Assembly: GCF_019656075.1 (NCBI RefSeq)
Contig: NZ_BPKZ01000001.1
Location: 186,001-250,000, forward strand
Direction of reading: 5' to 3'
DNA length: 64,000 nucleotides
Origin: Leuconostoc palmae
Lineage (GTDB): Bacteria > Bacillota > Bacilli > Lactobacillales > Lactobacillaceae
A program made the position numbers and the translations under genes. The notes below the pieces were generated by a model, which did no database searches, had not been told where the DNA came from, and worked only from the letters and a program-made list of their open reading frames with translations. This document shows positions 6,899-15,079 of this stretch, one piece after another (the first letter of the stretch is position 1; each line of letters starts with the position of its first letter).

Positions 6899-8434
6899 TT
6901 ACTGTTCCAATGCTGATTTTAAATATTGACGTTGCTTCATACGATAGTAACTAACTAATACTATTGTTAATAGTACACACCATAAAATTAAAATTAAGAA
7001 ATCTTGTTGCACATTATTGTCAAAAACTATTGCGCGAATAACATGTCCTAATACACTTAGTGGCAACATACCTTGCAAATAACTTAACCATTGATTTGAC
7101 ACTACAGAAATGTTAGCAAGTATAGCTTGTCCTATCATAAAAGAAACTGATAACCACCATCCAACTTGTCCTAGCCACTGTTTCAAATACCAAGTTAACG
7201 TGATTGAAGCCAAAGTGGCCAGTATTATAGCAATCGTCAATAAGAACACGTTATTTACTGTGACATGAAGCATTAGTGTTGTTGAAACTATCAACAAGCT
7301 AGCTAGCAAAGTAAAACTACCAATAACGCTAAAAGTTTGCCACCATTCTTTTAACGCTAAACCATCGAGCTTTGTAGTTGTAACTGGTAATAAAATTCCG
7401 ACTAACACCGTAAATATAATGACACTCGACACAATTACCATAGGCAACAATATTTGTCCATCCTGTTTAATCGGTTTCAAATCTGTGATATCAAAGACCA
7501 ACATTTGTGTCAGTGGTGAAGACTTCGTGTCAGAATCAGTATCGCCAAATAGTTCGTTTAACTTATCAGATAGTGCTGATTGCTGGCTTTTAATTTTCTT
7601 CACACTTGATTGAATTGCGCCATTATTGTCACTTAAGGCCTTTGTTTGATTTAAACTAGAAGCTATATTACTAATGCCATTCACAATATCACTTTGAAAT
7701 GTGTAAGACAGATTGTTGATAGCTACTGCCATAGCTTGAATTTTCGTGGTGTCTCCTGCGTTAACTGCGTCATTTAGTTGTGCCGAGTAACTAGCTAACT
7801 TTGTCGCTGTGTCACTAGCAGTGTCACGTAAATCGCTAGCATTTTCCGCATCCAAACTGCTACCAACAGACTGTAAGCTACTTTGTAAATTATCTGTCTG
7901 CTCAGATAATTCTTGACTTTTTGCAGCTATATTTTTTAAAGTAGAACCATTATCTGTGCCTAAACTTAGCATACTACTTTCTCTAGTCAATGTTTGATTA
8001 AGCACACGTTGTAAATATTCTCCGGCAAATGCATTATTTCCCATTGCTAAAAATAACGGCAAACGAACCGTTTCTCCATGTTGCTGAAATTCAGCTAACT
8101 GTTGTGTTAAATTTTTGGGGATGATAACAGCTGCAGTAATATCACCTTGTAATACTGCTTTTTTTAAGTTTTTTTCAGTTGCATAACTCTTCACTTTAAA
8201 GTCATGATTTTCTTGAAAATCACGTTGCAACTTATTTCCAATACGTTGCTTCTTGCCTTGATAGTCAGCACCTTGATCTAAATTAATCACACCAAGCGAA
8301 AAGTTTTTAGCTTGCTGGGTACGATGCCCGTTTGTGATTAAAACACCGATTACTAAAACAGCTGGGATCGCAACTGCCCATAACCATTTAATTAATTGAT
8401 GCTTATTTTGTATTAAATTACGCCACGTTAACAT
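6899..8434 (-). CDS. YhgE/Pip-like ABC-2-type membrane protein
   Basis: 511 residues. One N-terminal membrane segment (WLWAVAIPAVLVIGVLI), a large extracytoplasmic region of about 300 residues rich in Ser/Asp/Gln with a helical part (residues about 175-300), then five or six C-terminal membrane segments. This is the shape of the YhgE/phage-infection-protein and ABC-2 permease families. No ATPase gene adjoins it. I chose the ATG preceded by AGAGG rather than an ATG 11 codons upstream with no SD. Possibly an exporter or envelope protein; substrate unknown. Confidence 0.7.
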   Translation of the reverse strand: MLTWRNLIQNKHQLIKWLWAVAIPAVLVIGVLITNGHRTQQAKNFSLGVINLDQGADYQGKKQRIGNKLQRDFQENHDFKVKSYATEKNLKKAVLQGDITAAVIIPKNLTQQLAEFQQHGETVRLPLFLAMGNNAFAGEYLQRVLNQTLTRESSMLSLGTDNGSTLKNIAAKSQELSEQTDNLQSSLQSVGSSLDAENASDLRDTASDTATKLASYSAQLNDAVNAGDTTKIQAMAVAINNLSYTFQSDIVNGISNIASSLNQTKALSDNNGAIQSSVKKIKSQQSALSDKLNELFGDTDSDTKSSPLTQMLVFDITDLKPIKQDGQILLPMVIVSSVIIFTVLVGILLPVTTTKLDGLALKEWWQTFSVIGSFTLLASLLIVSTTLMLHVTVNNVFLLTIAIILATLASITLTWYLKQWLGQVGWWLSVSFMIGQAILANISVVSNQWLSYLQGMLPLSVLGHVIRAIVFDNNVQQDFLILILWCVLLTIVLVSYYRMKQRQYLKSALEQ

Positions 8435-8532
8435 AGAAAACCTCTTTTTTATACTATCTAATAGCATAACGATAATTCATTGAAAATTGTTAGATTTTAT
8501 AAACTTTTAAAATATAGGTTACATCACCAAAA

Positions 8533-8580
8533 TGAAAACATAAAAAAGCTACTAAAATTTAGTAGCTTTTTATGTTTTCA
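8533..8580 (-). terminator. Terminator of hpf (long, nearly perfect palindrome)
   Basis: Two arms of 24 and 23 bases around GCTACTAAA/TTTAGTAGC differ by a single bulged base; the minus strand has six Ts after the core stem. The structure begins four bases beyond the hpf stop codon and is symmetrical enough to act in both directions. Confidence 0.85.
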
Positions 8581-8584
8581 TAAC

Positions 8585-9133
8585 TTATGCATTAACTGTT
8601 TCTAGCAAACCATATTTACCATCTTGACGCTTATAAATAACAGAATCAGTGTTCGTGTCGGAATCCTTGAAAATAAAGAAATCATGACCTAACAAGTCCA
8701 TCTGTAATGCCGCCTCTTCTGGAGACATTGGCTTTAAGTTAACTTGCTTCGTTCGTACAATCTGCAGTGCTACATCATCGTTTTCCTCATCAGGAATTTC
8801 ATTTTGTGAATCAATACCTTTAAAACCAGTTTCTCGAGACTTACGGTTAATCTTAGTCTTATACTTACGGATTTGACGTTCTAATTTTTCAGAAACAGCA
8901 TCAATCGCTGCATACATATCTTTATTTGTATCCTCAGCACGTAAAACAACGTAAGGCAAGACAATTGTAACTTCTGCTTTTCCTGAATTGTCGGACTTGT
9001 ATGTGCGTAAATTGACATTAGCATTTGACTTTTCCTCGATGTAACGGTTCAATTTAGTCAGTCTCTTCTCGACATATTCACGAAGTGAATCAGTTACTGC
9101 GATATTTTCGCCACGTACATTATAATCTAACAT
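8585..9133 (-). CDS. hpf: Ribosome hibernation promoting factor, long form
   Basis: 182 residues. The N-terminal RaiA/HPF domain (MLDYNVRGENIAVTDSLREY, about residues 1-100) binds in the decoding centre; the C-terminal domain (about 125-182, containing KPMSPEEAALQMDLLGHDFF) mediates 100S dimerisation in long HPFs. The start was chosen five codons inside the longest frame because GGAGG lies eight bases before that ATG. The promoter region has a cre-like site and a palindrome over the -10. Confidence 0.95.
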   Translation of the reverse strand: MLDYNVRGENIAVTDSLREYVEKRLTKLNRYIEEKSNANVNLRTYKSDNSGKAEVTIVLPYVVLRAEDTNKDMYAAIDAVSEKLERQIRKYKTKINRKSRETGFKGIDSQNEIPDEENDDVALQIVRTKQVNLKPMSPEEAALQMDLLGHDFFIFKDSDTNTDSVIYKRQDGKYGLLETVNA

Positions 9134-9156
9134 AATAAATTCCTCCATTGAGTTAC

Positions 9157-9190
9157 TACACTTATTATAGCATAAGTGTAAGCGTTTTCT
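9157..9190 (-). promoter_or_regulatory. hpf promoter with -10 palindrome and cre-like site
   Basis: The -10 TATAAT (9164-9169, minus strand) is preceded by TGC, an extended -10. It lies in a 24-bp palindrome with 9-bp arms (9157-9165 and 9172-9180, TACACTTAT). Overlapping its upstream arm, TGTAAGCGTTTTCT (9177-9190) matches the CcpA cre consensus at all but the last position. Both sites would interfere with polymerase binding. Confidence 0.65.
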
Positions 9191-9214
9191 GTAAAAAAAT
9201 TCATTTTTTCATAT

Positions 9215-9886
9215 TTAACGCGCTAATGAACAACTTTTCACATTTTTAGCGCCAGCTTGATATAATATATCAGCAGCATGATACAATGTCATGCCTGTTG
9301 TATAAACGTCATCAACTAAAGTAATGTCTTTCCCTATAACAGCAGTTTTGTTTTCAATCATGAAAAATTGTTCTCGGTTTAATCGATCATATCGGCTAAA
9401 CTTTGATTGACGTTGTTTACTACTCTTAATGGTAACTAATAAATCAGTTAACCTAACATTCTCAAATAACCCTATTGTTTGATTAAATCCTCTAGTCATT
9501 AGTGTATGGTAGCTCACTGGAATCGGTACCACCATATCAGTGTCACGACTTTTAACTAGGTCTTTTAACTTCCGATTAAACACATGCCGTATTGCATATT
9601 CGCCATAAAATTTGTAACGTTGCATAAATAATTTCATAGCATCATTATACTGGTAGAGTGCACGATGTTGAAGTAACCGTTTGCCATCTATTTGCCAGCG
9701 AACACAATCAGTACATAATTGATTATTTCCTTGATGTCGTCCACAACCTTTACAACTTGTAAATATTGCGGCAAACTGATTATTGCAATCATCACATATT
9801 GGTCGTTCTAGTACTTTTTTTAAACCAAGTACCTGTAATAAAGTATCTGATTCATATTTTTTTGTCTGACATAGTAAACAAATCAT
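9215..9886 (-). CDS. comFC: ComFC/GntX-type phosphoribosyltransferase-fold competence protein
   Basis: 223 residues. Three cysteine pairs (C3/C6, C31/C34, C45/C48, plus C58/C61) form N-terminal zinc sites. A PRPP-loop-like ITLVDDVYTTGMT lies near residue 195. Works with ComFA in uptake of transforming DNA. Its start overlaps the comFA stop by four bases. Whether it binds PRPP is unknown. Confidence 0.88.
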   Translation of the reverse strand: MICLLCQTKKYESDTLLQVLGLKKVLERPICDDCNNQFAAIFTSCKGCGRHQGNNQLCTDCVRWQIDGKRLLQHRALYQYNDAMKLFMQRYKFYGEYAIRHVFNRKLKDLVKSRDTDMVVPIPVSYHTLMTRGFNQTIGLFENVRLTDLLVTIKSSKQRQSKFSRYDRLNREQFFMIENKTAVIGKDITLVDDVYTTGMTLYHAADILYQAGAKNVKSCSLAR

Positions 9887-11160
9887 AATTGATTCTTTAA
9901 CATTCTCCCCTTTTTATTCATAGATTTTATTTGGCGTTGTGCAGCGAGAATTTTAAAATTAATATGTTGTACATAAGCTTGAACTAACCCTGTTGGCCGC
10001 TCTTTACTTCGGCCAACTCTACCAGCAATTTGAACTAATGCATTTTCAGTAAATGTATCCTCTTCAGCACCAAATATAATGACATCAATTCCTGGAAAAG
10101 TGACACCTCTCTCTAAAATAGTTGTTGTTACTAAATATTGAATGTTTTCTTGACGCATACTTTCTACTTTTTCTTGCCTTAAATCATCTGATGCCGACAC
10201 AAAGTCACCTTTCATTTCTGGAATATGCGATTTAATAACTTTGCATAATGTTTTAGTATCAGCAACTTTTGGGACAAAAATCAAAAAACGTTGCTGATTT
10301 TTATAAAATGTCTGTAACTGTTTTAAACATTTAGTTGGTAATTTTTTACGCCAATCATTAATCGTTTTTGTTACAATTTCCGGTAAGAGATTCTGATGAA
10401 ACCTTAAAGGTAAGTAAGAAGTTGCTATAAGCCCTGCGTTACTTTTTTTTCGCAATTTTTTTGTAGGTGTTGCCGTTAAATAAATAAGTGTACTCAATTG
10501 TTTTCTGGCTTTCTCTACACCATATTCGAGCATCTGATTACCTGCATATGGAAAGCTATCAACTTCATCAATAATCATTAAATCAAATGCTGCTCTGAAA
10601 TTAAGCATTTGATGCGTTGTTGCTAAAACTAGTGGGGTATATTGATACGCTTCGTTTTGATCACCGTATAGTACTGCTAAATCGGTGTTCATAAACGCCT
10701 CCTGAATTCTAGGAGCTAATTCGACGATAACATCCACTCTTGGTGATACGATGGCAACTCGCTTGGATTGTTTAAGCGCCATATAAATTAAAGGAAACAT
10801 CATCTCTGTTTTGCCAGCACCAGTAACTGCCCACACAAGATGTTCCCCGTTTTTGGAAAACGTTTTTAATAATGCATTACTTACTCGGTTTTGTTGTTTA
10901 GTTAATTGGCCTTTCCATGTGAGTTCCACTTGATTGCTAAAATGATTTGGTTCTGGTAAAGATAACATGACATCTAAGGAGCTAACACGTCCTAAAATAA
11001 AACATGCTTTACAATAAAACTGTTGATTAGGTAAAATATAATGATTTATTTGACCACAGCGCTGACAAACATCATTAATAAAGCATGGCCTAATTTTAAG
11101 GCCAGCTGTAATAGCATCAATCTTAGGTACTACAATTTGCCGTCCATAATATCTATCCAT
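9883..11160 (-). CDS. comFA: ComFA, DNA-uptake helicase
   Basis: 425-residue superfamily 2 ATPase thought to power single-stranded DNA import. A Cys4 zinc finger (C32, C35, C50, C53) precedes Walker A AVTGAGKTEM (111-120), the DEVD box (198-201), LTATPTKK and the C-terminal QIAGRVGRS motif VI. All helicase motifs look intact. No SD precedes the ATG; a TATTAT lies about five bases upstream, so a leaderless mRNA is possible. Diverges from yigZ with only 17 bp between starts. Confidence 0.92.
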   Translation of the reverse strand: MDRYYGRQIVVPKIDAITAGLKIRPCFINDVCQRCGQINHYILPNQQFYCKACFILGRVSSLDVMLSLPEPNHFSNQVELTWKGQLTKQQNRVSNALLKTFSKNGEHLVWAVTGAGKTEMMFPLIYMALKQSKRVAIVSPRVDVIVELAPRIQEAFMNTDLAVLYGDQNEAYQYTPLVLATTHQMLNFRAAFDLMIIDEVDSFPYAGNQMLEYGVEKARKQLSTLIYLTATPTKKLRKKSNAGLIATSYLPLRFHQNLLPEIVTKTINDWRKKLPTKCLKQLQTFYKNQQRFLIFVPKVADTKTLCKVIKSHIPEMKGDFVSASDDLRQEKVESMRQENIQYLVTTTILERGVTFPGIDVIIFGAEEDTFTENALVQIAGRVGRSKERPTGLVQAYVQHINFKILAAQRQIKSMNKKGRMLKNQL

Positions 11161-11177
11161 AATGTATAATACGTTAC
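11161..11177. promoter_or_regulatory. 17-bp divergent promoter region of comFA and yigZ
   Basis: TATAAT at 11165-11170 faces yigZ and ends seven bases before its ATG. TATTAT on the opposite strand (11166-11171) ends about five bases before the comFA ATG. Neither start has an SD. The two -10 candidates overlap, so the promoters would exclude each other and both mRNAs would start at or next to the start codon. No good -35 was found for either. Confidence 0.5.
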
Positions 11178-11813
11178 ATGAATAAATACATCACAATTGC
11201 ACCACTAACTTATCGTTGGGAAGAAACTATCAAAAAATCGCGTTTCATCTTAAATATCTCTCGCATTGAATCAGAAAGTGATGCACATAATTTTATCAAT
11301 CAAATTACTAAGCAACATCACAAGGCCAACCACAATGTTTTCGCTTATGTTTTAGGAGAAAAAAGTGAAATTCAGCGCTATTCCGATAACGGTGAACCAA
11401 GTGGGACAGCCGGTGTCCCTATGTTAGAAGTTATTCAGAAAAATGAACTACGCAATGTTGTAGCTGTAATAACGCGTTATTTTGGCGGTATTAAATTAGG
11501 TGCTGGTGGTTTGATTCGTGCCTATGCTAGTACCACAGCAAAAGGCATTGAACAAGCAGGGCTAGTCAATCGGTTACTGCAACAAAAAATTACTATTACG
11601 ATTGACTATAAGTATGCTGACTCATTGATTTATTGGTTAACTGTCAATAAATATACACTATCAGAAATCAGTTATGATACTGCAGTCCATATCATTGTTC
11701 CTATTGAGAAGGACAAAGTGACTGACGTGCGTGCAACATTGACTGACCGATTTTCAAACCAACTTACTTTTATTATTGGTGATGAAACATTTTTTGAAAT
11801 TCCACTAAAATAA
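11178..11813 (+). CDS. YigZ/YvyE family protein (IMPACT family)
   Basis: 211 residues. Residues 1-125 form the conserved UPF0029/IMPACT domain (KKSRFI, DNGEPSGTAGVPMLEV, TRYFGGIKLGAGGLIRAY), followed by the small ferredoxin-like C-terminal domain. The family is linked to ribosome or translation control, but the biochemical role is not settled. The N terminus aligns in length with homologues, supporting this ATG even though it lacks an SD. Confidence 0.88.
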   Translation: MNKYITIAPLTYRWEETIKKSRFILNISRIESESDAHNFINQITKQHHKANHNVFAYVLGEKSEIQRYSDNGEPSGTAGVPMLEVIQKNELRNVVAVITRYFGGIKLGAGGLIRAYASTTAKGIEQAGLVNRLLQQKITITIDYKYADSLIYWLTVNKYTLSEISYDTAVHIIVPIEKDKVTDVRATLTDRFSNQLTFIIGDETFFEIPLK

Positions 11814-11821
11814 GCTATAAT
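11794..11821 (+). promoter_or_regulatory. Promoter of tRNA-Arg
   Basis: TTGAAA (11794-11799), 16-bp spacer, TATAAT (11816-11821), with a second overlapping TATAAT at 11821-11826. The -35 lies in the last codons of yigZ. Confidence 0.75.
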
Positions 11822-11832
11822 ATAATAGTTAT

Positions 11833-11904
11833 GATTCGCTAGTGTAATGGATCGCACGCAAGATTCCGGTTCTTGAAATCCGGGTTCGACTCCCGGGTGA
11901 ATCA
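11833..11904 (+). tRNA. tRNA-Arg (anticodon CCG)
   Basis: Acceptor arm GATTCGC pairs with GTGAATC. The anticodon stem CAAGA/TCTTG encloses TTCCGGT, giving CCG. The T arm is CCGGG-TTCGACT-CCCGG. Seventy-two nucleotides; CCA is not encoded. Confidence 0.93.
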
Positions 11905-11905
11905 T

Positions 11906-11942
11906 AAAAAAGTAGTAAGACTAATAGTCTTACTACTTTTTT
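11906..11942. terminator. Bidirectional terminator between tRNA-Arg and ppx
   Basis: Two perfect 17-base arms (11906-11922 and 11926-11942, core GTAGTAAGACT) with a 3-nt loop, A-tract on one side and T-tract on the other. It serves the convergent tRNA-Arg and polyphosphate genes. Confidence 0.92.
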
Positions 11943-11951
11943 ATTTTTATA

Positions 11952-12938
11952 TTAAGATATATCTTCTGTATCAACTGTCATAGATGCAGGTTCAGGTGAA
12001 ATAACCTCATGACCAGTATGTGAAGTAATTTGTTCAAACAAAAATCCTTCACGCAAACCACTTTGAGAAAAAATAACTTGACGACTCTCAGTGTACAATA
12101 ATAACTCAATTAAAGGTAATAAACCACCTATAATGATGTCTCCACGTTCTTTGGCTAACCCTGGTACTTTCTTTCGTTGATCAAGATTTTTAGACAAGAT
12201 ATCTTGAAAAATTGATGATATATCATCAATTTTTAAATGATAGCCATGAATTGGCATATCTTGGACTTTTTCTTGTTTACGACTAATCTTAGCTAAGGTA
12301 CGATTACTACCCCCTAGTGCAACAATAGGTAAGTTAATAGCTTCTCGAAGCCAAGCAATATCTCCAAATAACTGTCGCATCCCCATAATAGCCTTGAATA
12401 ACGAACGCGCAGTTATTAGATCAGGTTCTAAATATCGCTCTGTAATATTGACAGCACCCACAGGTAAACTGACAGCATGGATTGGTTTTTTATTACGAAC
12501 CAATATGATCTCTGAAGAGGCACCACCTGTGTCTAATATAAGTGCATCACGAATAGGAAATGTATTGATTACACCGACATAGTCAAAGTACGCCTCTTCT
12601 TCACCTGACAAAATTCGCAATTCAAAACCCATTGTTTTTTTAAAATCTAACAAAAAAGCCTTCTGATTACTGGCCTGTCGTACTGCAGCTGTTGCAACTG
12701 CATGAACATGTAGCTTCTTTTGATCGTATGCTTTTAATGCTTCTTTAAATTTTTCTAGTGCCGACAATGTACGTTTAATTGATTCAGGTTGAAGAACTTT
12801 ATCTTTTCCCATACCAGCAGACAATCTAACCATTTCCTGAAAACGTGCTAACACATCGTAAGAACCATCAGAATGATATCGACTAACTGTCATGCGCACA
12901 GAGTTAGAGCCTAAATCAATTACTGAAATTATTGTCAT
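11952..12938 (-). CDS. ppx: Exopolyphosphatase, short Ppx/GppA type
   Basis: 328 residues covering only the ASKHA phosphatase domains. Motifs are intact: VIDLGSNSVRMTV (phosphate 1), ILSGEEEAYFDYVGV (catalytic Glu region), LDTGGASSEIILV (phosphate 2) and ALGGSNRTLAKI. Releases phosphate from polyphosphate, or acts on pppGpp in related enzymes. Starts 2 bp after the ppk stop with GAGG seven bases before the ATG. Confidence 0.9.
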   Translation of the reverse strand: MTIISVIDLGSNSVRMTVSRYHSDGSYDVLARFQEMVRLSAGMGKDKVLQPESIKRTLSALEKFKEALKAYDQKKLHVHAVATAAVRQASNQKAFLLDFKKTMGFELRILSGEEEAYFDYVGVINTFPIRDALILDTGGASSEIILVRNKKPIHAVSLPVGAVNITERYLEPDLITARSLFKAIMGMRQLFGDIAWLREAINLPIVALGGSNRTLAKISRKQEKVQDMPIHGYHLKIDDISSIFQDILSKNLDQRKKVPGLAKERGDIIIGGLLPLIELLLYTESRQVIFSQSGLREGFLFEQITSHTGHEVISPEPASMTVDTEDIS

Positions 12939-12940
12939 AT

Positions 12941-15079
12941 TTATGCCTCATTTTCATCATTAATAAATGGATTATTTAGTGGTTCAAATCGCTGAGTCAT
13001 TTCCATCATTCTAGTTTGACTTTTTACTTGATTTTGTCTCATAATTGCATCTGCTATAAATAATTCTTGTGAATTCACGGCAAGAATACCACGACGATCT
13101 TTTTTAATGAACTCACCATTTGGTTGTAGTACACGTGTTTTAACGTTATCTTCCCACATTGTATTGAATATTTCTAATACTTTATCACGTAATAAATCAG
13201 ATTTCAATGGAAATAGTAATTCTACCCGGCGATCTAAATTCCGAGTCATTAGATCTGCAGATGATAAATAAACTTTAGGATTCCCGTCATTTTCAAAACT
13301 ATAAACACGACTGTGTTCTAAAAATCGTCCTACTATAGAGTGCACCTCAATACTATCACTTACTTCAGGAATCCCTACTTTTAAAATAGTGATGCCTCTT
13401 ATAATCAGTGAAACTGGTACGCCAGCATGACTAGCTTCATATAAATGCTTAACCATCCGCTCGTCAGAAAGAGAATTAAACTTCATTTTTATACCAGATG
13501 GTTTCCCAGCCTTGGCATTGTTAATTTCTTGATCAATTTGATCATAAATAAACTCACGAATACCGTCAGGCGACATATGTAGTTGGTGAAAGTAACCCGG
13601 ATCAGAATAACCTGTCAAAATATTAAAAATAGAAGCAACATCTGCACCCAGTTCAGGATCACTCGTCAACAATCCTAAGTCAGTATAGAAGTTAGCTGTC
13701 ACATCATTATAATTACCTGTCCCTAAATGTACGTAACGGCGTATAGCATCATCTTCACGTCTAACTACTAGGGTCACTTTAGCGTGGGTCTTTAAACCTC
13801 GAAGACCGTATACAACATGCACCCCTTGTCTTTCTAATTCTCGCGCCCAGTGTACATTATTTTCTTCATCAAATCTTGCTTTGATCTCAACTAAAACCGT
13901 TACCTGTTTACCTAGTTGTGCAGCATCTCCTAGAGCTTTTATTATCGGAGACTTGCCAGAAACACGATACAGCGTCATTTTAATCGCCAAAACTTGATCA
14001 TCTTTTGCAGCGGTCTGAATAAACTGTAACACTGATTGAAATGAATCGTATGGATGATGTAATAAGTAGTCGTTAGTTCTTATACTATTGAAAATGTTTT
14101 CAGGAAACAAATCAGGATTATTATAGCCTTTAAAGTCTGGAAATTTTAACGTATCATTTTTTATGAATTTTAACCAAGAATTTAAAAATGTTAAATCTAT
14201 TGGTCCGTTAACAAGATATGTCCGTTTCTCGTCAACATGCAATAATTTAATTAATTTAATCATCAAAGCTTTACTAGTTGACCCAGATAAAATTAATCGA
14301 ATAATTCTACCACGTTCACGTTCTTGCAATTTAGATTGTACTTCTTGCAAGATATTAGGTGTATCTTCATCATCAGCAACATCTAATTCCATATCACGAA
14401 GTACGTGAAATACAGTAGATTCTTTAATCGTATAGGCTGGAAAAAGAGAATCCAAAAACATTTGAACAACATCTTCTACTAAGATATATTGACCTGTTTC
14501 TGGTAATGGAATGACACGACCCGATGTTTCTGGTACTTGCAAAACCGCTAAATATTTTTCTGTTTTTTCACCTGATTTTTTCAAACGCACACCAATATTA
14601 AGTGTATCATTACTCAAGAAAGGGAATGGTCGTGTTGAATCAACTGCCATAGGTGTCAGTACGGGCAATAATTCTTGTTCAAAGAATTGTTTTAAAAATT
14701 CAAACTGTCCATTTGATAATTCCTCTGCTTTAAGTAATTCATATCCCTCACGCTTTAATGCTGGTAGCAAACTACGTGTCCATACTTGATACTGATCTTT
14801 AATTTGTTTTCCTGAGATTTTTGAAACTTCACTTAGTTGCTTTTCTGGTGTTAAACCTGCCGCATCAATCTTGTCATGCCCTAACATGACTTGTTGTTGT
14901 AAACTCGCAACTCTTACCATGAACCATTCATCCATGTTTTTTTGTGTAATGGATAAAAAGTTTGCTCGTTCTAACAAAGGATTATGAGTATCACGAGCCT
15001 CTTCCAGTACACGATCATTAAATGCTAACCAACTCACTTCTCTATTAACATAGTACTTCGGTAACTTGAAATCCACCAT
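12941..15079 (-). CDS. ppk: Polyphosphate kinase 1
   Basis: 712 residues of the Ppk1 family, which reversibly transfers the ATP gamma-phosphate to polyphosphate. Starts with YYVNREVSWLAFNDRVL. The two phospholipase D-like His regions are present: LKTHAKVTLVVRREDD with YVHLGTGNYND, and YLSSADLMTRNLDRRVELLFP. Length is typical. Its ATG overlaps the stop of the preceding Ppx-like gene by one base (TGATG). Stands between two Ppx-family genes, forming a synthesis and turnover unit. Confidence 0.96.
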   Translation of the reverse strand: MVDFKLPKYYVNREVSWLAFNDRVLEEARDTHNPLLERANFLSITQKNMDEWFMVRVASLQQQVMLGHDKIDAAGLTPEKQLSEVSKISGKQIKDQYQVWTRSLLPALKREGYELLKAEELSNGQFEFLKQFFEQELLPVLTPMAVDSTRPFPFLSNDTLNIGVRLKKSGEKTEKYLAVLQVPETSGRVIPLPETGQYILVEDVVQMFLDSLFPAYTIKESTVFHVLRDMELDVADDEDTPNILQEVQSKLQERERGRIIRLILSGSTSKALMIKLIKLLHVDEKRTYLVNGPIDLTFLNSWLKFIKNDTLKFPDFKGYNNPDLFPENIFNSIRTNDYLLHHPYDSFQSVLQFIQTAAKDDQVLAIKMTLYRVSGKSPIIKALGDAAQLGKQVTVLVEIKARFDEENNVHWARELERQGVHVVYGLRGLKTHAKVTLVVRREDDAIRRYVHLGTGNYNDVTANFYTDLGLLTSDPELGADVASIFNILTGYSDPGYFHQLHMSPDGIREFIYDQIDQEINNAKAGKPSGIKMKFNSLSDERMVKHLYEASHAGVPVSLIIRGITILKVGIPEVSDSIEVHSIVGRFLEHSRVYSFENDGNPKVYLSSADLMTRNLDRRVELLFPLKSDLLRDKVLEIFNTMWEDNVKTRVLQPNGEFIKKDRRGILAVNSQELFIADAIMRQNQVKSQTRMMEMTQRFEPLNNPFINDENEA

